From: Pseudomonas sp.
GTDB lineage: Bacteria; Pseudomonadota; Gammaproteobacteria; Pseudomonadales; Pseudomonadaceae
Direction: 5' to 3'
Length of the DNA: 5,890 nt
Assembly (NCBI RefSeq): GCF_030147005.1
Contig: NZ_JASLAW010000009.1
Coordinates: forward strand, 1-5,890
Position numbers and translations under genes: made by a program. The notes beneath the pieces are model-generated. The model saw nothing but the letters and a program-made list of their open reading frames with translations, was not told the origin of the DNA and searched no databases. Each line of letters starts with the position of its first letter. Positions within the stretch are counted from its first letter, which is position 1. This document shows positions 1-5,870 of the stretch, piece by piece.

Positions 1-7
1 GCGAAAG

Positions 8-22
8 CCCCGTATGGCGGGG
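8..22 (-). terminator. possible end of a terminator for a gene left of the window
   Basis: A five-base stem CCCCG/CGGGG with a five-base loop lies at the very start of the window. Read on the reverse strand it is followed by CTTTCGC, a weak T tract, as in many pseudomonad terminators. The stem is short and the neighbour is out of view, so this is only a suggestion. Confidence 0.2.
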
Positions 23-182
23 GATTCCAGACTTATCAAAGGCTTACGTTTCGTTACAGTGCGATGGGTCGATATCAGGCTGACGAATGATGACAGACAG
101 CCCCCGCGCGGCTGACTAGATTGCAGGTTCCGGGCTCGACGCGCTGGCAGTGAAGCCCTCATAACAATAAAGAGACGGACCC

Positions 183-1529
183 ATGCAGAACTCGACCCAA
201 GCGGCGAATGCCTGGCGCATTCTGTTCCTGCTGTTCCTCGCCAACCTGTTCAACTTCTTCGACCGTACCATTCCCGCCATCATCATCGAGCCCATCCGCA
301 TGGAATGGCACCTGAGCGACTTCCAGCTCGGCATCATCGGTACCTCCTTCACCATCGTCTATGCCATCGCCGGGCTGCCACTGGGGCGCTTGGCCGACAC
401 CGGCTCGCGCAGCAAATTGATGGGTTGGGGCCTGTTTGCCTGGAGCGGGCTGACGGCGGTCAATGGCCTGGTCGGCAGTTTCTGGAGCTTCCTGTTGGTG
501 CGTATGGGCATTGGTATCGGGGAAGCCAGCTACGCGCCCGCCGCCAATTCGCTGATTGGCGATCTGTTTCCCGCCCATCGCCGTGCGCGCGCCATGGGTA
601 TCTTCATGCTCGGCCTGCCGTTGGGCTTGTTGCTGGCGTTCTTCACCATCGGCTGGATGGTCAAGGCGTTCGACAGCTGGCGCGCGCCGTTCTTTATTGC
701 CGCCGTGCCGGGGATGATCCTCGCGGTGTTCATGTTCTACATCAAGGAGCCCAAGCGCGGCGCGGCGGAAACGGTGCAAGTGTCCCAGGAACGTGTCGAC
801 CGCCCGATCCGACGTGTGCTGGCGGTGCCGACTTTCCTGTGGCTGGTGCTGGCCGGGCTGTGCTTCAACTTCGCCACCTATGCGTGCAACTCATTCCTGG
901 TGCCGATGTTGCAACGTTATTTCCTGATGCCTTTGCAGGACGCGGCGGTGGCCACCGGTGTCATCGTCGGCTTGACCGGCCTGGTGGGCCTGACCCTGGG
1001 AGGCTGGATTGCCGACAAGATCCATCAGCGGGTCGCCAATGGCCGGCTGCTGTTCGCCGCGTGCAGCCTGATCATCTCCACGGTCACCACCGCCTGGGCA
1101 TTGCACGCCGGGCGTATTGAGATCGGCGTGTTCGTTTTGCTGTTCAGCGTGGGCTGGTTGTTTGCCTATAACTTCTATACCTGCGTGTACACGGCGATCC
1201 AGGACGTGGTCGAACCGCGCCTGCGGGCCACGGCGATGGCATTGTTCTTTGCCGGCTTGTATCTGCTGGGTGGGGGGATGGGGCCGATCGTGGTGGGCGG
1301 GCTGTCTGATCACTTTGCGCATGCGGCGATGTACGCGGCGGGGGCGGAGCAAATGACCGAGGCCTATAAAGCGGTGGGGTTGCATGACGCCATGTACCTG
1401 ATCCCGGTGGCGCTGTTCTTGACCATGCTGTTTCTGTTTCAGGCCTCGCGCAGTTTTGTGCGGGATGCCAAGCGGATGAAGGAGGGGTTGAGTGCGGTTG
1501 CGGTGCCGGCTGCTGCGGCAACGGCTTGA
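183..1529 (+). CDS. spinster-like major facilitator superfamily transporter
   Basis: A 448-residue inner-membrane protein with about twelve hydrophobic segments, the usual size for a major facilitator carrier. Seen: FFDR at residues 25-28 in the first helix, a motif A variant in the first cytoplasmic loop (GRLADTGSRSK, 68-78), and GIGEASYAPAANSLIGDLFP at 111-130. The GEASY...A...I-DLF pattern and the DR pair in helix 1 are hallmarks of the spinster branch, known from animal Spns lipid transporters and a bacterial homologue from Hyphomonas. A hydrophilic linker (about 188-212) separates the two six-helix halves; the C-terminal tail is alanine-rich. The ATG at 183 is preceded by a weak AGAG ribosome site (171-174), and the first helix begins at about residue 12, which supports this start. 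Substrate is unknown: lysolipids, organic acids or a drug are all possible. It stands alone, converging on rapA. I am sure of the superfamily, fairly sure of the branch. Confidence 0.92.
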   Translation: MQNSTQAANAWRILFLLFLANLFNFFDRTIPAIIIEPIRMEWHLSDFQLGIIGTSFTIVYAIAGLPLGRLADTGSRSKLMGWGLFAWSGLTAVNGLVGSFWSFLLVRMGIGIGEASYAPAANSLIGDLFPAHRRARAMGIFMLGLPLGLLLAFFTIGWMVKAFDSWRAPFFIAAVPGMILAVFMFYIKEPKRGAAETVQVSQERVDRPIRRVLAVPTFLWLVLAGLCFNFATYACNSFLVPMLQRYFLMPLQDAAVATGVIVGLTGLVGLTLGGWIADKIHQRVANGRLLFAACSLIISTVTTAWALHAGRIEIGVFVLLFSVGWLFAYNFYTCVYTAIQDVVEPRLRATAMALFFAGLYLLGGGMGPIVVGGLSDHFAHAAMYAAGAEQMTEAYKAVGLHDAMYLIPVALFLTMLFLFQASRSFVRDAKRMKEGLSAVAVPAAAATA

Positions 1530-1546
1530 GGCCCAGTTGACACCTA

Positions 1547-1628
1547 CGCAGGCAAACCAGCTCCGACATTTGACCGAGTTGTCTGAACCCGCCTCGGTCA
1601 GATGTGGGAGCAGGGCCTGCCGGCGATG
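1547..1628. repeat. degenerate REP inverted pair (REPIN-like)
   Basis: Two arms, 1558-1578 and 1593-1613, are reverse complements at 18 of 21 positions around a 14-base loop; the inner eight bases (TGACCGAG/CTCGGTCA) pair perfectly and one of the three mismatches is a G-U pair in RNA. The outer flanks, GCAGGCAAACC on the left and GGGCCTGCCGGCG on the right, still resemble each other in inverted form with one gap. The right arm contains TGTGGGAGCAGGGCCTGC, close to the REP core common in fluorescens-group genomes. The element starts just after the transporter stop codon and could act as its transcript end. Boundaries are approximate. Confidence 0.65.
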
Positions 1629-1652
1629 CGCACAAACCTGGGGACGATGCTG

Positions 1653-1786
1653 AACCTGTGGCGAGGGAGCTTGCTCCCGCTGGGCTGCGCAGCAGTCCCA
1701 TTCTTTTAGGCAAAGAACGGGGCCGCTTAGCGCTGCGGCGCCGGCCCGGCCCGGCCCAGCGGAAGCAAGCTCCCTTGCCACAGGTT
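1653..1786. repeat. REPIN: two inverted REP palindromes with a short spacer
   Basis: The arms 1653-1684 and 1755-1786 are each 32 bases and are reverse complements at 30 positions. Each arm holds the palindromic core GGGAGCTTGCTCCC or its variant (left 1665-1678) preceded by CTGTGGC, matching the class of REP sequences scattered through fluorescens-group chromosomes and mobilised by RAYT transposases encoded elsewhere. The 70-base spacer contains the palindrome GCTGCGCAGC (1684-1693) and a GCCGC/GCGGC stem. Next to the right arm, the pentamer CCGGC occurs three times in tandem with a fourth altered copy (1741-1760). The element cannot move by itself; no RAYT gene is in the window. In RNA it would fold into a long stem that may protect or end the convergent transcripts. 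Confidence 0.88.
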
Positions 1787-1840
1787 TTGCCATGACCGGC
1801 GCCCGGCATTTGCGCGGGCCCTTCACTTTTCAGCGGTTTA

Positions 1841-4687
1841 TCAGCCTGCCACCAACACCCGAATCGCTTCCAGTCGCAACGCCGCCTTGTCGAGCATGGC
1901 CAGGCCTTGCTCGCGCTGGTTGCGCAGGGCTACCAACTCGCTGTCGCGTACGGTCGGGTTGACCGCTTGCAGCGCGGTCAAACGCGCCAGCTCTTCGTCG
2001 GTGTCTGCCGCCAAGCGACGCTTGGCCTCGGCCACGCGCTCGGCGTGGCGCGGCGCGATCTTCTCCTCGCCGGCATTGATGCGCGGCGTCAATTGGTCGC
2101 GCTGGGCCTGCACGAATTTGTTGGCGCTGGCGCGCGGCACGCTTTCCAACTGGTCGTTCAAGGTCACGAACGACACGCGGCCGGACAGGTCATTGCCGTT
2201 GGCATCCAGCAGGCAGCGCAGCGCCGCCGGTGGCAGATAGCGACCCAGTTGCAGAGAGCGCGGGGCAACCACTTCGCTGACATACAGCAGTTCCAGCAGG
2301 ACGGTGCCCGGCTTGAGTGCCTTGTTCTTGATCAGCGCCACGGCGGTGTTGCCCATGGAACCGGACAGCACCAGGTCCATGCCGCCTTGCACCATCGGGT
2401 GTTCCCATGTGATGAACTGCATGTCTTCGCGCGACAGCGCCTGGTTACGGTCGTAGGTGATGGTCACGCCTTCGTCGTCGCCCAGAGGGAAGCTGGCGTC
2501 GAGCATCTTTTCGCTGGGCTTGAGGATCAGCGCGTTTTCCGAATGGTCTTCGCTGTCGATGCCGAAAGCGTCGAACAGGGTTTCCATATAGATCGGCAGG
2601 GCGAACTGGTCGTCTTGCTCGAGGATGTCCTCGACCAGCGCATCGCCTTCACCGGCACCGCCGGAGTTGAGTTCCAGCAAACGGTCGCGACCGGTGTGCA
2701 GCTCTTGTTCCAGACGCTCGCGCTCGGCACGGGCTTCGTCGATCAGGGCTTGCCATTCGCCGTCGTCGGCGTCTTCCAGCAGCGGCAGCAGGCGCGGGCC
2801 GAACTGATGCTGCAAGGCGTTGCCGGTTGGGCAGGTGTTGAGAAAGGCGTTGAGCGCTTCGTGGTACCACTGGAACAGGCGCTGTTGCGGGCTGGTTTCC
2901 AGGTACGGCACGTGCAGTTCGATCACGTGTTTCTGGCCGATCCGGTCCAGACGACCGATCCGCTGTTCCAGCAGGTCGGGGTGGGACGGCAGGTCGAACA
3001 GCACCAAGTGGTGGGAGAATTGGAAGTTACGGCCTTCACTGCCGATTTCCGAACAGATCAGCACTTGGGCGCCAAACTCTTCGTCGGCAAAGTACGCGGC
3101 GGCGCGGTCGCGTTCGAGGATGTTCATGCCTTCGTGGAACACCGTGGCCGGAATGCCGGAACGTACGCGCAGTGCATCTTCCAGGTCCATGGCGGTTTCG
3201 GCGTGGGCGCAGATCACCAGGACCTTGGTGCGCTTGAGCATTTTCAACTGGTCGATCAGCCACTCGACGCGCGGGTCGAAGCGCCACCAGCGGTTCTCTT
3301 CTTCGATGTCCGGCTGCGACTGGAAGCTGACTTCCGGGTACAGCTCGGCGTGATCGCCCAGGGGCAATTCCAGGTATTCGTCCGGGTTCGGCAGCGGGTA
3401 GGCATGCAGTTTACGCTCGGGGAAGCCTTGCACGGCGGCGCGGGTGTTGCGAAACAGCACGCGGCCGGTGCCGTGGCGGTCGAGCAGTTCGCGCACCAGG
3501 CGTGCGCTGGCTTCGGTGTCGCCATCGTTGACGGCGGTGAGCAAGGCTTCGCCTTCGTTGCCGAGGAAACCCTGGATGGTCTTGTGCGCGGCAGGCGACA
3601 GGCGACCTTTGTCCAGCAGCTCCTGCACAGCTTCGGCCACCGGGCGGTAGTTCTCGCTCTCGGCGCGGAAGGCATGCAGGTCGTGGAAGCGGTTCGGATC
3701 AAGCAGGCGCAGGCGCGCAAAGTGGCTGTCCTGGCCCAGTTGTTCCGGAGTGGCGGTGAGCAGCAGCACGCCAGGAATGACTTCGGCGAGTTGTTCCACC
3801 AGCGAGTACTCGGCGCTCGCCTTGTCTTCATGCCACACCAAGTGGTGAGCTTCGTCGACCACCAGCAGGTCCCAACCGGCGGCAAACAGCGCGTCCTGGG
3901 CCTTCTCGTCGTCCACCAGCCATTCCAGGGCGACCAGCGCCAGCTGAGTGTCTTCGAACGGGTTGGTGGCATCGCTTTCGATAAAGCGTTCTTCGTCGAA
4001 CAGTGCAACCTGCAGGTTGAAGCGGCGGCGCATTTCCACCAGCCACTGGTGCTGCAGGTTTTCCGGGACCAGGATCAGCACGCGGCTGGCGCGGCCCGAC
4101 AGCAACTGGCGATGGATCACCAGGCCGGCTTCGATGGTCTTGCCCAGGCCCACTTCGTCGGCCAGCAACACCCGTGGTGCGATACGGTCAGCGACTTCGC
4201 GGGCGATGTGCAATTGGTGGGCAATCGGTTGCGCCCGCACGCCGCCCAGGCCCCACAGCGAGGACTGCAGTTGGCGGCTGGTGTGTTCCAGGGTGTGGTA
4301 GCGCAGCGAGAACCAGGCCAGCGGGTCGATTTGCCCGGCGAACAGACGGTCGCTGGCGAGGCGGAACTGGATGAAGTTGGACAGTTGAGTTTCCGGCAGA
4401 GTGACCTGCTCGTTCTGCCCGTTGAGGCCGTGGTAGACCAGCAGGCCGTCGACGTCGTCGACTTCCTGTACGGTCATCTTCCAGCCTTCGAAATGGGTGA
4501 TGCTGTCGCCCGGCGAAAACCTCACGCGGGTGAGGGGCGCATTCCGTAGCGCATACTGGCGAGTGTCGCCAGTGGCCGGATAGAGCACGGTCAACAAGCG
4601 GCCGTCCTGTGCCAGAACGGTGCCTAACCCCAGCTCTGCTTCGCTGTCACTAATCCAGCGTTGCCCCGGTTGATACTGCTGCGCCAT
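1841..4687 (-). CDS. rapA: RNA polymerase-associated ATPase RapA (HepA), Swi2/Snf2 family
   Basis: A 948-residue cytoplasmic protein, close to the 968 of E. coli RapA. In the family it binds RNA polymerase and uses ATP hydrolysis to recycle enzyme stalled after termination. Seen in order: an N-terminal region of Tudor-like type (about 1-110); Walker A DEVGLGKT at 177-184 with the catalytic K183; motif II DEAH at 278-281; motif III TATP at 311-314; a RapA-specific insert rich in charge (about 330-470); motif V SEIGSEGRNFQF at 546-557; and motif VI QRIGRLDRIGQ at 575-585 with the arginine fingers. All key residues are present, so it should be active. The long C-terminal part (about 640-948) is the RapA-specific region. 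The ATG at 4687 follows GGGAG (4697-4701 on the + strand) with a nine-base gap, and MAQQYQPGQRW is the expected family N terminus. It is monocistronic here, facing the transporter and diverging from the 113-residue gene. Confidence 0.98.
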   Translation of the reverse strand: MAQQYQPGQRWISDSEAELGLGTVLAQDGRLLTVLYPATGDTRQYALRNAPLTRVRFSPGDSITHFEGWKMTVQEVDDVDGLLVYHGLNGQNEQVTLPETQLSNFIQFRLASDRLFAGQIDPLAWFSLRYHTLEHTSRQLQSSLWGLGGVRAQPIAHQLHIAREVADRIAPRVLLADEVGLGKTIEAGLVIHRQLLSGRASRVLILVPENLQHQWLVEMRRRFNLQVALFDEERFIESDATNPFEDTQLALVALEWLVDDEKAQDALFAAGWDLLVVDEAHHLVWHEDKASAEYSLVEQLAEVIPGVLLLTATPEQLGQDSHFARLRLLDPNRFHDLHAFRAESENYRPVAEAVQELLDKGRLSPAAHKTIQGFLGNEGEALLTAVNDGDTEASARLVRELLDRHGTGRVLFRNTRAAVQGFPERKLHAYPLPNPDEYLELPLGDHAELYPEVSFQSQPDIEEENRWWRFDPRVEWLIDQLKMLKRTKVLVICAHAETAMDLEDALRVRSGIPATVFHEGMNILERDRAAAYFADEEFGAQVLICSEIGSEGRNFQFSHHLVLFDLPSHPDLLEQRIGRLDRIGQKHVIELHVPYLETSPQQRLFQWYHEALNAFLNTCPTGNALQHQFGPRLLPLLEDADDGEWQALIDEARAERERLEQELHTGRDRLLELNSGGAGEGDALVEDILEQDDQFALPIYMETLFDAFGIDSEDHSENALILKPSEKMLDASFPLGDDEGVTITYDRNQALSREDMQFITWEHPMVQGGMDLVLSGSMGNTAVALIKNKALKPGTVLLELLYVSEVVAPRSLQLGRYLPPAALRCLLDANGNDLSGRVSFVTLNDQLESVPRASANKFVQAQRDQLTPRINAGEEKIAPRHAERVAEAKRRLAADTDEELARLTALQAVNPTVRDSELVALRNQREQGLAMLDKAALRLEAIRVLVAG

Positions 4688-4719
4688 GCTGCCTGACTCC
4701 CGCCGTGAAAAAGCCGACT

Positions 4720-4748
4720 ATCTTAACGGAACAAGCCCCTGCGCCCAA
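4720..4748 (-). promoter_or_regulatory. candidate sigma-70 promoter of rapA
   Basis: On the reverse strand TTGGGC (4748-4743) and TAAGAT (4725-4720) are separated by 17 bases. Each hexamer keeps the key consensus positions (TTG; TA..AT). A start near 4713 would give a leader of about 25 bases carrying the GGGAG ribosome site. Position and spacing are right, but the -35 match is only three of six. Confidence 0.4.
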
Positions 4749-4906
4749 GGACTCTGACAAAAACTACTGCGTTTGCGCGCAGGCTCGCCGGCTGAATCGA
4801 CGGGTGGCGGGCACTCACAAGTGTCGACTGGGTCACAGCTTGGCGAGCGAATGTTCAAGTCGCCCTGGGGCGCGCCGACAGCCTGTAGATCAGGAGAATC
4901 AAGATT

Positions 4907-5248
4907 ATGCTGCCACCCATGCTGCCCGTCAGTGTTGTGCCGGTCACGTCGCAACTCGATCCGGTGCGCCAGAAACCGGATATCCCGCCCGTGGTGCCTG
5001 TTCAACAGAGCTCCAACGAGAGCACCATCGACCTGAAAAAGGATGATGCCGAACAGTCGACCTTCCTGCTGCGCGAAGAACAACGCCGCCAGCAAGAGCA
5101 GCAAAAACGTCAGCGTGAAGCCGACGACGACGCTGATCAGCACCTGCCTATCCCCGGCGATCTGCTCAACGCCGACAACACCGTTCCCGTGGCGCCGCTG
5201 ATCGACGACGCGCCGCGCCAGGGCCTGTGGGTGGATATCGAGGTTTAG
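4907..5248 (+). CDS. conserved-looking small protein with charged helix, function unknown
   Basis: I do not recognise a characterised family. The 113-residue product has no signal peptide or membrane span, so it is probably cytoplasmic. It has three parts: a proline- and valine-rich head (1-33: MLPPMLPVSVVPV... PDIPPVVPV), a strongly charged glutamine/arginine/glutamate helix likely to be a coiled coil (about 47-72), followed by an acidic run DDDAD (73-77), and a tail with LPIPGDLLNAD (80-90) ending in GLWVDIEV (106-113). The start is fixed by AGGAGA (4892-4897), nine bases before ATG; the second Met, at residue 5, is too far from it. It diverges from rapA, sharing a 219-base intergenic region, but nothing links their functions. 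Codon use matches the neighbours. Likely a protein-binding adaptor by composition, which is only inference. No clear forward promoter was found. Confidence 0.8.
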   Translation: MLPPMLPVSVVPVTSQLDPVRQKPDIPPVVPVQQSSNESTIDLKKDDAEQSTFLLREEQRRQQEQQKRQREADDDADQHLPIPGDLLNADNTVPVAPLIDDAPRQGLWVDIEV

Positions 5249-5296
5249 CAAAGGGGCGCGCACGGGCGGACGTTGTGCCTTTTGTCGCCCGCTGAT

Positions 5297-5325
5297 TTGC
5301 CGTCTGGCGCAGGAGCCCGCATTAT
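5297..5325 (+). promoter_or_regulatory. candidate sigma-70 promoter for the 53-residue gene
   Basis: TTGCCG (5297-5302) and CATTAT (5320-5325) are 17 bases apart, four of six matches to each consensus hexamer. A start near 5332 gives a leader of about 26 bases. This suggests the small gene can be transcribed separately from the gene before it. Confidence 0.4.
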
Positions 5326-5357
5326 TCAGGCATTCCCGCCACGACGTAAGCCAAGCC

Positions 5358-5519
5358 ATGAGTGATGATGACAAGCTGATCGACCTGAATGCCGAACGCG
5401 CCAAGCGTGTACACGATCTCAATGACAAGCGCCTGAATGAAGTACGGCAAGCCTTTGAACAAGCCATGCCCTTGGGTAAAGCCAAGAAAAAGTCGAAGAA
5501 CAAACCGAAAAAGCGTTGA
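5358..5519 (+). CDS. 53-residue protein with acidic head and lysine-rich tail, function unknown
   Basis: A short but convincing gene. The product begins MSDDDKLIDLNAERAKRV and has an amphipathic helical middle (about 7-37, heptad-like Leu/Val/Phe spacing), then a basic tail KAKKKSKNKPKKR (41-53) in which nine of thirteen residues are Lys or Arg. Such tails usually bind nucleic acid or ribosomes, so an RNA- or DNA-contacting role, or an RNA polymerase/ribosome accessory role, is plausible but unproven. The ATG at 5358 has only a weak TAAG ribosome site (5347-5350), and no other in-frame start lies just upstream. Candidate promoter at 5297-5325. After its stop codon a seven-base hairpin (5526-5543) without a T tract follows. 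The charge-segregated layout and ordinary codon use argue against a chance frame. Confidence 0.78.
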   Translation: MSDDDKLIDLNAERAKRVHDLNDKRLNEVRQAFEQAMPLGKAKKKSKNKPKKR

Positions 5520-5534
5520 AATGGCCTGCATCCC

Positions 5535-5548
5535 TTGATGCAGATCAG
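5535..5548 (+). promoter_or_regulatory. second, imperfect ANR/FNR-like box
   Basis: TTGATGCAGATCAG matches TTGAT-N4-ATCAA at nine of ten positions. Its centre is 49 bases upstream of the perfect box and 90.5 before the predicted ccoM start. It overlaps a perfect hairpin, CTGCATC/GATGCAG with loop CCTT (5526-5543), that could instead belong to the 3' end of the preceding message, so its role is uncertain. Confidence 0.45.
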
Positions 5549-5583
5549 TTATTGCCCTTCTTTACGCCCCGTTGCGGGCGACA

Positions 5584-5597
5584 TTGATCCTGATCAA
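5584..5597 (+). promoter_or_regulatory. perfect ANR (FNR-type) binding site upstream of ccoM
   Basis: TTGATCCTGATCAA is an exact TTGAT-N4-ATCAA palindrome, the site of ANR, the oxygen-sensing iron-sulfur activator of pseudomonads, also read by DNR. Its centre (5590.5) is 41.5 bases before A5632, the classic class II activating position. It implies induction of the downstream gene at low oxygen. Confidence 0.88.
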
Positions 5598-5619
5598 TTT
5601 CCCACTGCGCCTTCTCCAT

Positions 5620-5632
5620 TAACTTAGCCCTA
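5620..5632 (+). promoter_or_regulatory. predicted -10 element and start of the ccoM promoter
   Basis: TAACTT (5620-5625) lies at -12 to -7 if transcription starts at 5632, as set by the ANR box at -41.5. It is a poor -10 (three of six) and no good -35 exists because the ANR box occupies that place, as expected for an activator-dependent promoter. The leader would be about 31 bases. Confidence 0.5.
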
Positions 5633-5662
5633 TCGCAACAGGGCAAGTGCAGGAGGCCGGTC

Positions 5663-5779
5663 ATGTTTATCGATAATGTGGTATTTGCCGGGGTGCTGAC
5701 CGTAAGCCTCATGGTGCTGTTTTTTGCAGGGTTTGGAATTTTTATCTGGAAAGACGCGAACAAGCGTAAAAAACCATAA
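5663..5779 (+). CDS. ccoM: CcoM-like small subunit of cbb3-type cytochrome c oxidase
   Basis: A 38-residue protein with a short MFIDN head, one membrane helix (about 6-28, VVFAGVLTVSLMVLFFAGFG), the element FIWKDA (27-32) and a basic tail NKRKKP. Size, single span, the M-F-(I/V)-D-N-V-V start and the IWKDA end fit CcoM, the extra single-helix subunit found with the Pseudomonas stutzeri cbb3 oxidase and important for its assembly or stability. By the positive-inside rule the tail faces the cytoplasm. Translation signals are strong: AGGAGG (5651-5656) six bases before ATG. The gene is alone, far from any ccoNOQP genes in view, consistent with the orphan position known for ccoM. A perfect ANR box at -41.5 supports a low-oxygen respiratory role and a strong terminator follows. 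CcoQ is less likely because it is longer. Recognised from memory of the family, not by search. Confidence 0.85.
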   Translation: MFIDNVVFAGVLTVSLMVLFFAGFGIFIWKDANKRKKP

Positions 5780-5814
5780 GTTTTTTCGGATTACAGGGCA
5801 CGCAAGGCATTTTG

Positions 5815-5839
5815 GGCGACTTCGGTCGCCTTTTTTTTT
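5815..5839 (+). terminator. rho-independent terminator of ccoM
   Basis: GGCGAC (5815-5820), a stable TTCG tetraloop (5821-5824) and GTCGCC (5825-5830) are followed by nine T residues (5831-5839). A G-U pair (5814/5831) can extend the stem. It lies 35 bases after the ccoM stop. There is no A tract on the left, so it acts on forward transcripts only. Confidence 0.93.
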
Positions 5840-5870
5840 GGCTGCGATTTAACTCGCGCGCGGTCACCCT

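Larger units (their letters stand above)
1530..1840. other. convergent intergenic region filled by repeats
   Basis: These 311 bases separate the stop codons of the transporter and rapA. Most of the space is taken by two inverted-repeat elements (1547-1628 and 1653-1786). I see no classical hairpin with a T tract for either gene; a short GCCCG/CGGGC stem at 1801-1819 followed by CCTTCACTTTT is the nearest thing for forward transcripts. The large hairpins of the repeats may therefore end or stabilise both messages. No protein-coding gene is supported here. Confidence 0.7.

Noticed and set aside
1..182. Promoter or sigma-54 site before the transporter
   Set aside because: TTGCAG at 121 has no -10 at a proper distance, and CTGGCAGTGAAGCCCTC near 143 lacks the TTGC half of a sigma-54 site. 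Nothing convincing was found.
1604..1795. A 63-codon forward frame in the convergent gap
   Set aside because: It is a translation of REP sequence with no ribosome site and no recognisable protein features.
1801..1819. GCCCG/CGGGC stem as the rapA terminator
   Set aside because: On the reverse strand no T tract follows the stem; for rapA transcripts the downstream REPIN is the better candidate end.
891..1826. Long reverse-strand frames over the end of the transporter gene and the repeat region
   Set aside because: The products are low-complexity, rich in Arg, Pro, Gln and His, run through the REP elements and have no start signal; the forward strand clearly encodes the transporter.
1907..4549. 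An open frame of 880 codons on the + strand opposite rapA
   Set aside because: It mirrors rapA codon bias in high-GC DNA, has composition rich in Gln, Val, His and Arg without domains, and lacks a ribosome site. The reverse strand carries all RapA motifs.
5255..5294. Hairpin CGGGCG/CGCCCG or GCAC/GTGC with CTTTTGT as a terminator of the 113-residue gene
   Set aside because: The two pairings compete, the loop is long, and the T run is short and interrupted.
4718..5531. Reverse-strand frames opposite the 113- and 53-residue genes
   Set aside because: Hydrophobic-looking stretches arise from reading charged-residue codons backwards; no ribosome site, and the forward genes have good start signals or coherent composition.
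5627..5644. Hairpin GCCCT/AGGGC before ccoM as a leader structure or riboswitch
   Set aside because: The predicted start at 5632 falls inside it, so the left arm would not be transcribed; five pairs with an eight-base loop is also weak.
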